Assembly: GCA_947259475.1 (NCBI GenBank)
Contig: CAMYLW010000272.1
Coordinates: forward strand, 1 to 7,083
Direction of reading: 5' to 3'
Length of the DNA stretch: 7,083 nucleotides
Source of the DNA: Thermodesulfobacteriota bacterium
GTDB taxonomy: Bacteria > Desulfobacterota > Syntrophobacteria > BM002
The position numbers and the translations under genes were made by a program. Below the pieces are notes generated by a model. The model was given only the letters and a program-made list of their open reading frames with translations. It made no database searches and was not told where the DNA came from. Positions 1-5,752 of this stretch are shown piece after piece (the stretch's first letter is position 1; every line of letters starts with the position of its first letter).

Positions 1-29
1 TTTCGTAAATATGACACCCTACCAACAAT

Positions 30-48
30 AAATGACAAATGACAAATG
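30..48. repeat. Short tandem repeat, 7-base unit AAATGAC
   Basis: The sequence shows two full copies of AAATGAC (30-36 and 37-43) followed by a partial copy (44-48). It lies in a gene-free stretch at the left edge. Such short A-rich direct repeats often sit in intergenic DNA of deltaproteobacteria, from memory. No function can be assigned. Confidence 0.6.
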
Positions 49-90
49 GCTGATGACGCCGTATACTGGCACAATTCCTTTCATTCAAAA

Positions 91-117
91 TCGAAAACCT
101 GGTCCTCAGGGCCAGGT
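91..117 (-). terminator. Possible intrinsic terminator for minus-strand transcription
   Basis: Positions 97-117 form a near-perfect 21-base inverted repeat: ACCTGG pairs with CCAGGT, then one mismatch on the minus strand, then CC with GG around a 3-base loop. Read on the minus strand, the stem is followed by TTTTCGATTTT, which fits a Rho-independent terminator. On the plus strand no T-tract follows. No minus-strand gene is visible between here and manC, so the transcript it would end is unclear. It could also be a remnant of a repeat. Confidence 0.35.
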
Positions 118-201
118 CAGATATAGTTGGCAGTATCTGAAGTTAGAAACTGTCGAACGTGCAGCGCCGTTTGGAGTGGGATGCAGCCTATTTGGTATCT
201 C

Positions 202-313
202 GAATATCGAATGTCGAACAAGGAATTTCGAACAGCAGAAGTTTCTGAAAGAAATGAGATGATGTTTTTCACTTCGATATTCTGCGGTTCAGTGTTCTGC
301 GGTTCTGCGGTTC
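202..313. repeat. Intergenic TCGAA/TTCTGCGGTTC repeat block with inverted arms
   Basis: The left arm contains GAATATCGAA (202-211), whose exact reverse complement TTCGATATTC lies at 273-282. GAACAGCAGAA (230-240) is complementary, with one mismatch, to TTCTGCGGTTC, which occurs three times (280-290, 295-305, 303-313; the last two overlap by three bases). The block therefore mixes an inverted-repeat core with tandem copies of an 11-base unit. I recall similar TCGAATATCGAA-type repeats as dispersed intergenic elements in deltaproteobacterial genomes; that is memory, not a search. The open frames across it (32-262 and 127-342) look like translated repeat, not genes. Confidence 0.65.
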
Positions 314-390
314 ATATTCTCAAAGACGTGATAGCCAAATGATGATCGGGGAGACTGGATACGATTTTGTAACCGCTTCAAGGGACATCC

Positions 391-436
391 CAAAGCCGGG
401 TCCTTTGGCCCGGATTCTTTGCTGTCTCAAACCCGG
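391..436 (+). promoter_or_regulatory. manC leader hairpin, terminator-like, with an alternative pairing
   Basis: CCGGG (396-400) pairs with CCCGG (409-413), extended by CC (402-403) with GG (407-408) around a TTT loop with T401 bulged. Flanking CAAAG (391-395) can pair with CTTTG (417-421), and ATTCTTT follows the GC stem, as in an intrinsic terminator. The hairpin ends about 25 bases before the manC ribosome-binding site, leaving little room for a promoter after it. The same CCGGGT (396-401) is also exactly complementary to ACCCGG (431-436), giving a mutually exclusive fold. This could be a leader attenuator or just the terminator of an upstream transcript. I could not match it to a known riboswitch class. 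Confidence 0.35.
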
Positions 437-460
437 AGTTTATACGGAGGTAACAGGATA

Positions 461-1531
461 ATGTACGCGGTGATCATGGCTGGAGGTAAAGGTACCAGAT
501 TTTGGCCGCGGAGCAGACAAAAGCGACCCAAGCAACTTCTCAATATCGTAGGGCGACGCTCTATGCTGCAACAGACCGTGGCGAGGATCACCAGTTTGCT
601 GCCACCTGAGAATATCATAGTGGTGGCCGGTGAGGATCACGGAAAGGAGGTGCATAATCAGCTTGCCGAACTGCCCAAAGAAAATATCATTCTGGAGCCG
701 GTAGGAAGAAATACAGCAGCCTGCATAGGTTTGGCGGCACTCCTGGTGCAGCAGCGGGACAGCGCAGCAGTGATGGCAGTATTACCAGCGGACCATTTGA
801 TCACCGACGAGGAGCTTTTTCGTGCGACGCTACGGGCAGCAGTTGCAAGGGCCCGACTACAGCCAGCGCTCATTACCCTGGGAATAAGGGCCACGACTGC
901 CGAGACCGGTTACGGCTATATAGAGGCAGGAGAACAGGTTGACACAGTACAAAATCACGGCTTCTACAAGGTGATTTCTTTTCATGAGAAACCTGACCGT
1001 GAGCGTGCTGAGCAGTACCTGGAACAGGGTAATTTTTTTTGGAACAGCGGGATGTTTGTCTGGCAAGCGGGGGCTATCCTGGAGGCAATGAGCAGCCATT
1101 TACCCGGACTTTACTCAGATCTCCAAAAACTGCAGTCCTTTCTTGATACGGGTGATTCTGAGGATGGAATCAGCCGCATTTACCCTGATCTGGAGTCCAT
1201 TTCCATCGACTATGGTGTGATGGAAAAAGCAGATAATGTCTTAATGATACCTGCAGACTTCGGCTGGAACGACTTGGGAACCTGGGCCTCCATGGCCCAG
1301 ATCTGGCCTAAAGATGATCAAAACAACGTCTGCCAGGGTGAAATTATGGCTTTAGATTCCAGGCAGAATGTGGTGTTCAGTCGCCAGAAGCTGTGCGTTC
1401 TTCTTGGCGTTGACGACCTTATTGTGGTGGATACTGAGGACGCCTTGCTGGTGTGCCCGGTTCATAAGGCTCAGGATATCGGCAAGATTCTTGACGTGAT
1501 AAGGCAGAGGGGTATGGAGGAGTATTTGTAG
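461..1531 (+). CDS. manC: Mannose-1-phosphate guanylyltransferase (GDP-mannose pyrophosphorylase)
   Basis: This cytoplasmic nucleotidyltransferase makes GDP-mannose from mannose-1-phosphate and GTP, a precursor for O-antigen, capsule and exopolysaccharide. The 356-residue protein opens with the pyrophosphorylase signature MAGGKGTRFWPRSR (residues 6-19), then RPKQLL (22-27), EPVGRNTAACIGLAA (79-93), LPADHLI (108-114) with the metal-binding Asp, FHEKPD (174-179), FFWNSGMFVW (192-201), SIDYGVMEKA (248-257) and FGWNDLGTW (267-275). The C-terminal part fits the usual beta-helix region. It ends after about 356 residues, so it lacks the C-terminal cupin phosphomannose-isomerase domain of bifunctional enzymes of about 480 residues. 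The start at 461 is chosen because GGAGG lies at 446-450 and the protein begins at the canonical strand; a TTG 14 codons upstream adds no family sequence. The 3' end nearly abuts the convergent gene. Confidence 0.93.
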   Translation: MYAVIMAGGKGTRFWPRSRQKRPKQLLNIVGRRSMLQQTVARITSLLPPENIIVVAGEDHGKEVHNQLAELPKENIILEPVGRNTAACIGLAALLVQQRDSAAVMAVLPADHLITDEELFRATLRAAVARARLQPALITLGIRATTAETGYGYIEAGEQVDTVQNHGFYKVISFHEKPDRERAEQYLEQGNFFWNSGMFVWQAGAILEAMSSHLPGLYSDLQKLQSFLDTGDSEDGISRIYPDLESISIDYGVMEKADNVLMIPADFGWNDLGTWASMAQIWPKDDQNNVCQGEIMALDSRQNVVFSRQKLCVLLGVDDLIVVDTEDALLVCPVHKAQDIGKILDVIRQRGMEEYL

Positions 1532-1539
1532 ACCCCTGA

Positions 1540-2646
1540 TTAGTCGGATTGAGTAGTGTTGTCTGACCCTGAGAGGCGATCTTTTTTCTCATCCAACCGG
1601 CGCAACCCTTCCATCAGTAGGTGCATGGTGTCCTTGGACACCTGCCGCTTCATGGAGAGCCTCTCTGCGGGCTGAAACTGAAACTGCCCCTTCTCCCAAG
1701 CAAGTAGCTCGTAGAAGGCTTGTTCGCCCAGTAATTCTCCAAGTGAGACCTGGTGAATGAAACCTTTGTCAAAGTGAATGTCAGCCTCACTCTCTTGGCC
1801 CGAGATGACGAGTATGCCAGTTCTGCCGTTGAGTGCGAGGGTCTGGACCAGTTCAGGAATGCTGAAAGTCTCTATGCTTCCCAGCATTCCCTTGTCCAAC
1901 ATTTCTTCCATTCTGGTGTTGGCCTGCTGCAATCGCTGGGTAAGAAGTTTCGTGAAATAGACACTGAGGGAAGGATTCTCCAGGATCAACCGATCGAAAT
2001 CTTCCTTGCTTATCTGCAACAAAACCACAGGGGTTTTTGCCCTGATGGTTGCTGAGATCGGTTCGCCTGAAATGAGAGACATTTCCCCAAAGCACTCACC
2101 TTCAGCAAGGGTGGCAAGCACTTCTTCCCGTATTTGCCCACCCTCGCGCAACACCAATACCTCCCCTTTGGTAATTACATAAAGAAACTCGCCCACATCA
2201 CCCTGCTGAATAATGTCGGTCCCAGTATTAATTTGTTGGAGCTGAAGTAAAGGAATAATCTTCTCCAGTGAGGCTTCCGGAAGGGGAGCAAAAACAGGCA
2301 TGACCTGAAGTTTGGCGAGGTCAAGTTTTAGTTCGGCCAGGTGTTTCAATGTTTCCCGGGTGATGGCTATCCGCCGCCGCCGTTTCATAACATTGAAAGT
2401 GACAGTACCCATGGAACAGCAGCAGCGCAAGGCGCCGATTTCCTCACCAATGCCAAGGGTGGCGTACGCTACACCTTTAGAAAGTGGTAAGATGTAAGGA
2501 TGGCACTGATCCAGAGCTAAGAGGCAGACCTTATCGGTCTCCTCCAGGACGATCTGTGGATAGTCTATGGTGATTTGGTCGCCTTTGAAGAAGGTCGGAC
2601 ATTCGGAGACCTTCTCGGCGATCATGGTTACTCTAAGCAAGGCCAT
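1540..2646 (-). CDS. TIGR04076-like / cyclic-nucleotide-binding fold / DUF4388 fusion protein
   Basis: The 368-residue soluble protein has three parts. Residues 1-88 resemble the small TIGR04076 family: a VTMI strand, a SECP motif with Cys16, a CLLALDQCHPYILPLSKG segment and a Cys triplet at 75-77. Residues 118-235 form a cyclic-nucleotide-binding domain, with QGDVGEFLYVITKGEV (148-163) and the phosphate-binding cassette FGEMSLISGEPISATIRA (186-203). Residues 253-326 match DUF4388 (PATAN), ending KGQFQFQP. There is no HTH or catalytic domain. In the cassette the usual Arg before Ser/Ala-Ala is Ile197, so canonical cAMP or cGMP binding is doubtful. By family, DUF4388 proteins are thought to mediate signalling interactions; the ligand here is unknown. 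The ATG at 2646 keeps the whole first domain, although its ribosome-binding site is weak. A promoter candidate sits about 40 bases upstream. The stop lies 8 bases from that of manC on the other strand. Confidence 0.88.
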   Translation of the reverse strand: MALLRVTMIAEKVSECPTFFKGDQITIDYPQIVLEETDKVCLLALDQCHPYILPLSKGVAYATLGIGEEIGALRCCCSMGTVTFNVMKRRRRIAITRETLKHLAELKLDLAKLQVMPVFAPLPEASLEKIIPLLQLQQINTGTDIIQQGDVGEFLYVITKGEVLVLREGGQIREEVLATLAEGECFGEMSLISGEPISATIRAKTPVVLLQISKEDFDRLILENPSLSVYFTKLLTQRLQQANTRMEEMLDKGMLGSIETFSIPELVQTLALNGRTGILVISGQESEADIHFDKGFIHQVSLGELLGEQAFYELLAWEKGQFQFQPAERLSMKRQVSKDTMHLLMEGLRRLDEKKDRLSGSDNTTQSD

Positions 2647-2696
2647 AACGGTTATCTCAGGTTGAGACTTCAGAGTTAGTTTGCTCTGGCCAAGGC

Positions 2697-2705
2697 ATTA
2701 TAACA
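2697..2705 (-). promoter_or_regulatory. Extended -10 promoter of the CNBD/DUF4388 gene
   Basis: On the minus strand the sequence reads TGTTATAAT, a perfect TATAAT hexamer with the TGn extension. It lies 50 bases upstream of the ATG at 2646, implying a leader of about 40 nucleotides. The -35 region (TTTCTT at about 17 bases) is poor, as is typical when an extended -10 compensates. This assumes a sigma-70-type consensus. Confidence 0.55.
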
Positions 2706-2752
2706 GACTTCTTCGGAGCAAGAAAATTGTACCGCTTTCCCCAAAAGTCTTT

Positions 2753-2781
2753 TTGATGTAACATGTGCACCTGGCTAAAAA
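2753..2781 (+). promoter_or_regulatory. Possible sigma-70 promoter for the flavodoxin-family gene
   Basis: TTGATG (2753-2758) and TAAAAA (2776-2781) are separated by 17 bases, each matching four of six consensus positions. They lie in the divergent intergenic region about 115 bases before the ATG at 2896. A second weak candidate is TTGTCG (2783-2788) with TATTCC (2806-2811). Neither is decisive. Confidence 0.3.
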
Positions 2782-2895
2782 GTTGTCGATTATGGCCCTG
2801 TTAGCTATTCCACCTCCGTCCGAGAAAGAATCTTCGTGCAGTCACAGGTACCGTCAATAACCTAAGCAATTTTAGTGCCGCAAGGAGACACGAGT

Positions 2896-3474
2896 ATGAA
2901 AGTTTTGGGCATCCTTGGCAGTCCCAGGAGAGAAGGAAATACCGAGATCCTTCTGGATGAGGCTCTAAGAGGCGCGAGCGATCACGGGGGTTTGTGTGAG
3001 AAAATTATCTTGCGGGACCTAAAAATCACGCCTTGTCTGGAGATTTATAAATGTGCCGAAGACGGAGTCTGTGCAATTCAAGACGAAATGCAGGGACTGT
3101 TTCCGAAAATTATTCAGGCAGAGCGGTTGATCCTAGCATCCCCCATATTCTTCTACAGTGTCCCAGCGTTGGCCAAAGCAATGATCGATCGGTGCCAATC
3201 CCTTTGGGCCAAGAAGTATATCTTGAAGTTGCCGGTTTCCCCCATTGCTGAGCGCAGAGGTGTTTTTATCTCGGTGGCGGCCACCCGTGGCAAGAAGCTT
3301 TTTGATGGGGTGAGACTCACCGTTCAATATTTTTTCGACGCCATCGATGTAGCCTACAGCGATGAGCTTTTTGTCCGAGGAGCTGATGAGAAAGGTGAGG
3401 TCAGAGACCAACCGGAGGCGCTCAAGGCAGCATACGATTTGGGCCAACGGTTGGTAACAGATAAAGAGGACTGA
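2896..3474 (+). CDS. Flavodoxin-family / NADPH-dependent FMN reductase-type protein
   Basis: This is a 192-residue cytoplasmic protein with a flavodoxin-like FMN-binding fold, probably a redox enzyme or electron carrier of the iron-sulfur flavoprotein (ISF) relatives; the substrate is unknown. The phosphate-binding loop GSPRREGNTE is at residues 8-17, and the second signature SPIFFYSVPALAKAMIDR at 82-99, followed by QSLWAKKY. A cysteine cluster between them reads C47-x5-C53-x5-C59. ISF-type proteins usually carry an additional Cys three residues after the first, which here is Ile50, so a normal [4Fe-4S] cluster is unlikely. The ATG at 2896 is preferred over an in-frame GTG at 2875 because AAGGAG (2882-2887) lies 8 bases upstream and the protein then begins MKVLGILGSP, as in the family. 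The gene stands alone on the plus strand, divergent from the CNBD gene. Confidence 0.88.
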   Translation: MKVLGILGSPRREGNTEILLDEALRGASDHGGLCEKIILRDLKITPCLEIYKCAEDGVCAIQDEMQGLFPKIIQAERLILASPIFFYSVPALAKAMIDRCQSLWAKKYILKLPVSPIAERRGVFISVAATRGKKLFDGVRLTVQYFFDAIDVAYSDELFVRGADEKGEVRDQPEALKAAYDLGQRLVTDKED

Positions 3475-3499
3475 GGTAGGAAGAAACGCGGACATGAAA

Positions 3500-3559
3500 A
3501 ATCCGAAATCCGAAGCACGAAATCCTAAACAAATCCGAAATTCAAATGTTCCAATGTTC
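3500..3559. repeat. Intergenic AATCCGAA / AATGTTC repeat block
   Basis: AATCCGAA occurs exactly at 3500-3507, 3507-3514 and 3532-3539, with the variant AATCCTAA at 3521-3528; AATGTTC occurs at 3545-3551 and 3553-3559. The block begins about 25 bases after the flavoprotein stop and fills much of the 147-base gap before the next gene. I recall near-identical repeats scattered between genes in deltaproteobacterial genomes. A minus-strand open frame (3133-3561) that runs through it is an artefact of the repeat and of the antisense of the flavoprotein gene. Confidence 0.65.
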
Positions 3560-3621
3560 AAAACGAAACCAGTCCAGGATAAAGATCTGCAGTCGTTTTA
3601 GCTCAGAAGGGAGGTACCTTT

Positions 3622-3897
3622 ATGTTGTTTATGGCCGTTTTTACCTATGAGCCTCAGGACAGAGACCAGGTGATAAAGCGACGCATCGATGGTCTCGGTA
3701 ATCCCAAAGGAGTGAAGGTTAAGGGAGAGTGGTTCGATATTTCCGGTCATCGAGTCTTCCGTCTCTTTGAGGCAGAGGATGGTGCTCACGTGGCTGCTTC
3801 TTTTTACGATTGGACCGATCTCGGGGTAGCAGAGTTGATTCCCGTTGTTGAAACCGAATTTGCCCTTAAACTGCTCAAGAAGGTCAGTCGCAAATAA
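3622..3897 (+). CDS. DUF3303 domain-containing small protein
   Basis: This 91-residue protein matches the DUF3303 pattern: an MLFMAVFTYEP start, a central segment with GEWFDISGHRVFRLFEA (residues 35-51), then a YDWTDLGVAELIPVVET stretch (62-78). It resembles a ferredoxin-like alpha-beta barrel dimer of the kind seen in small monooxygenase- or Dabb-like families, but no catalytic residues can be named and the function is unknown. It has no signal peptide or membrane segment. The start at 3622 follows a good ribosome-binding site, GGGAGGT (3609-3615), at 6 bases; an ATG three codons later (3631) is less well placed. It is separated from the flavoprotein by 147 bases of repeat, so co-transcription is possible but not shown. 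Confidence 0.78.
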   Translation: MLFMAVFTYEPQDRDQVIKRRIDGLGNPKGVKVKGEWFDISGHRVFRLFEAEDGAHVAASFYDWTDLGVAELIPVVETEFALKLLKKVSRK

Positions 3898-3904
3898 AAT
3901 GTGT

Positions 3905-3987
3905 GAGTAGTCGCAGTTTATTTAGGAGAATGCGAGCCACTCAGACCACCCAAGTATATGGTAATTCATTGCATCCGTGTGGTGGTC
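3905..3987. other. Two inverted repeats downstream of the DUF3303 gene
   Basis: The first pair is TCGCA (3911-3915) with TGCGA (3931-3935), extended by GAGT (3905-3908) with ACTC (3938-3941). The second is GACCACC (3944-3950) with its exact reverse complement GGTGGTC (3981-3987), enclosing a 30-base loop. Neither is followed by a T-tract, so they are not clear terminators. The second ends just before the TTGACA box of the next promoter candidate. Nothing else recognisable lies between 3898 and 3990. Confidence 0.35.
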
Positions 3988-4020
3988 AACTTGACAGCAG
4001 AGATTCTCATGGGCTAACCT
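3985..4020 (+). promoter_or_regulatory. Promoter candidate for the lipoprotein gene, with an overlapping palindrome
   Basis: A perfect TTGACA (3991-3996) is followed after 18 bases by TAACCT (4015-4020), which keeps the important first, second and last positions of the -10 box. The -35 box overlaps an 11-base palindrome, GTCAA-C-TTGAC (3985-3995), which could be an operator. The predicted start site lies about 170 bases before the chosen lipoprotein ATG, giving a long leader that contains the 39-base repeat. Confidence 0.4.
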
Positions 4021-4107
4021 GATATTGTATCTTGGGAGCACCCTGGTGTCTGCCCGGATGTTTCAAGGATTGACGTCGCGAGACCAAGGAGAAGGGTGTG
4101 CCACCAG

Positions 4108-4185
4108 CCAATGAATACGGGCAGCCATTTGCTTGAATCCCGCCATCTAATGGATAAGGGCAGCCACGTGATTGAATCCCGCCAT
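4108..4185 (+). repeat. Tandem duplication of a 39-base unit upstream of the lipoprotein
   Basis: Copy one is 4108-4146 and copy two 4147-4185; 33 of 39 bases are identical. The unit is a multiple of three and open in the lipoprotein frame, where it encodes a 13-residue repeat with the shared core GSH(L/V)(L/I)ESRH. If the GTG at 4096, preceded by AAGGAG (4086-4091), were used, the repeat would be translated ahead of the signal peptide. Otherwise it is untranslated leader. There is no third copy, and no CRISPR-like spacing. Confidence 0.8.
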
Positions 4186-4193
4186 AGCGGAGA
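4179..4193 (+). promoter_or_regulatory. Ribosome-binding site of the lipoprotein gene, partly inside a small hairpin
   Basis: GGAGA (4189-4193) lies 7 bases before the ATG at 4201 and supports that start. CCGC (4179-4182) can pair with GCGG (4187-4190) across a CATA loop, covering the first bases of the site. The stem is only four base pairs, so any effect on translation is a guess. Confidence 0.4.
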
Positions 4194-4200
4194 CGGACTG

Positions 4201-5514
4201 ATGCAGCGTGCAAGTCTTAGGACCTGGATGAAATGTTTACTGATGGTGCTGATGCTCATCAGTGGCTGCAGCAGACCACTAGTGAGCAGACTGGTGACCA
4301 TCGAGACGGTGAAACCCCCAGAGGTTGACACCCAGAGAGTTAAAATAATTGGAGTCCTGCCTTTCAAAAGTCCTGAACAGACCGTAGGGCGACAACTGCA
4401 AAAGGAGATGGTTGAAGGACTTACCGGTGAGATATTCCTGGCACTAACGGTACAAGTGGACAAGAATTTTCAGCCGAATTCTGATGCCTTCCGCAAATTG
4501 GGTAAAGAAGCTGATGTCAATGGGTTGCTACTAGGTGAGATCACCGAATATTCTGTGCTGGTCTCGACAGATACCATACCCATGCTGGCCCTTCGAGAAT
4601 TTGGTACTGGCGAACCGGCAGAATACGGCTGGCTGGCCGTAAATGAGGATCCATCCATCGGAGATATTTTCTACTACAGCCTTGAGAATTTACAACGTCC
4701 AAACATCGTTCAGGTTTACATTACCAGGATGTCCTACTCCCTGGCCGTGCATCTGCGTCTAATTGAGGCTACGAGTGGCAGCACCATCTGGGAGAAAGAA
4801 ATCTCCAGACATTTGGAAAGATTTAGTTTGCCTGGTCGTCCAGTGAATACAGAAGCCGAGATCAGACGTATCCAGGTCTCAGTTGTTAAGGAGGCGGTTA
4901 CACACTTGAGGCCACAGGAGTCCACCGTACAGCGAATGCTAAGGGGCCCCCTGATCACTATTGATCCAAAGGTTACCAAGCTGATCCGCAAGGGAATTGA
5001 TGCGGCTGCCCGCAACAATTGGGGGCAAGCTGAAAGCTTGTTCCTGCAAGTGCTGGAAAAGGACCCTGACAAGTGCACCATCATCGGCAACCTCGGTGTG
5101 GTGTATGAGAAAAGCGGGAGATTCTTGGAGGCGTTGGCCGCTTACGAGCGGGCATATCGCTGTCAGCCGCGAGATCCAACTTATCGCTACTATAGTGATG
5201 ATTTGCAGACTGCTTTTGCTCCAGACCTCAGTAAAGAAGACTTGCCGACTGTAGTACTTGGTGGGCGCGAGGATGGAGTCATGTACCTGGACGGAGGAGA
5301 AAATCGCCGCCATCATCCGGGTGATACTTTTGTCATATACCGGGCGCAGTCTATACGGGACCGGAAGACGGCTGAAATCAAGACGTATGTGGAAACTGAG
5401 TTGGCCAGAGGAGAAATAATCGAAGTTCGTGAGCAAATGTCTTTGGGACGACTCCTGCTGTATGATCCTGAGAGAGAAGTCCGAAGAGGCGACATGGTAC
5501 GGTTCGAAAAGTGA
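4201..5514 (+). CDS. Lipoprotein with CsgG/FlgT-like region, TPR motifs and FlgT-C-like end
   Basis: This 437-residue protein begins with a lipoprotein signal peptide: a short basic start, a hydrophobic stretch (residues 12-20) and the lipobox ISGC with Cys23. Ser follows the Cys, which by the enterobacterial rule favours the outer membrane. Residues 46-200 look like a CsgG/TolB-type fold: VKIIGVLPFKSP (47-58), LGKEADVNGLLLGEITEYSV (100-119) and LAVHLRLIEATSGSTIWEKE (181-200). Residues 262-325 hold TPR-like helices, including WGQAESLFLQVLEKDPD and GRFLEALAAYERAYRCQPRD. The C-terminus (375-435), GDTFVIYRA to GRLLLYDPEREVRRGDMVRF, resembles the C-terminal domain of the flagellar protein FlgT. 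A role in assembly or support of an envelope structure is inference only. The start at 4201 is chosen for its ribosome-binding site and signal peptide; in-frame GTG 4096 and ATG 4111 would bury the signal. A coiled-coil gene follows after 46 bases. Confidence 0.82.
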   Translation: MQRASLRTWMKCLLMVLMLISGCSRPLVSRLVTIETVKPPEVDTQRVKIIGVLPFKSPEQTVGRQLQKEMVEGLTGEIFLALTVQVDKNFQPNSDAFRKLGKEADVNGLLLGEITEYSVLVSTDTIPMLALREFGTGEPAEYGWLAVNEDPSIGDIFYYSLENLQRPNIVQVYITRMSYSLAVHLRLIEATSGSTIWEKEISRHLERFSLPGRPVNTEAEIRRIQVSVVKEAVTHLRPQESTVQRMLRGPLITIDPKVTKLIRKGIDAAARNNWGQAESLFLQVLEKDPDKCTIIGNLGVVYEKSGRFLEALAAYERAYRCQPRDPTYRYYSDDLQTAFAPDLSKEDLPTVVLGGREDGVMYLDGGENRRHHPGDTFVIYRAQSIRDRKTAEIKTYVETELARGEIIEVREQMSLGRLLLYDPEREVRRGDMVRFEK

Positions 5515-5560
5515 GGGAGGCAGAACCAGCAGTTCAGTGGACCCAACGGGTGGTAACGTT

Positions 5561-5752
5561 ATGTACATCCGGGAAATCGCCAGGAGTCTCTATCAACTGA
5601 AGAAGCGGTTGGAGGAACTTGAGCAGGCTTGCAACTCGGCGCCACTTGGAGAAAAGCGGGAGGAGCTAGAGCGTGAGCTCGCTAAGACCCGGCTTGAGTA
5701 TGAAAGGGTAAAGAACATCCTTGAGGGAGCGAAGGAGTCCACTTCTCCCTAA
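5561..5752 (+). CDS. Small coiled-coil protein, hypothetical
   Basis: This 63-residue protein starts MYIREIARSLYQLKKRLEEL and is almost wholly charged alpha helix: an EL.Q/K-rich first helix (about 8-24), a short turn around NSAPLGEK (25-32), and a second helix (33-55), so a helical hairpin or coiled coil is likely. It has no signal peptide or membrane span. I recall short proteins of this shape in Desulfobacterota but cannot name a family. The ATG at 5561 has a modest GGGTGG (5548-5553) ribosome-binding site; earlier in-frame starts lie inside the lipoprotein gene and look spurious. The 46-base gap and shared strand suggest translation with the lipoprotein, but a physical partnership is only a guess. 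Confidence 0.6.
   Translation: MYIREIARSLYQLKKRLEELEQACNSAPLGEKREELERELAKTRLEYERVKNILEGAKESTSP

Noticed and set aside
32..342. Two overlapping plus-strand open frames (32-262 and 127-342)
   Set aside because: They run through the repeat block, lack ribosome-binding sites and have no protein-like conservation that I recognise.
320..445. GEMM-type cyclic-di-GMP or other known riboswitch before manC
   Set aside because: A CCCAAAGCC stretch is faintly similar to the GEMM core, but the other conserved parts are absent.
419..460. TTG start 14 codons upstream of manC
   Set aside because: The added residues do not match the family, and the leader hairpin and GGAGG site favour ATG 461.
3133..3561. 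Minus-strand 142-codon frame
   Set aside because: It is antisense to the flavoprotein gene and its start is the translated AATCCGAA repeat, a common source of spurious proteins.
4108..4185. CRISPR array
   Set aside because: Only two directly adjacent copies without spacers and with six mismatches; it is a simple tandem duplication.
4939..5568. Minus-strand 209-codon frame
   Set aside because: It is antisense to the lipoprotein gene, which has a signal peptide, domain similarity and a ribosome-binding site; the antisense frame has none.
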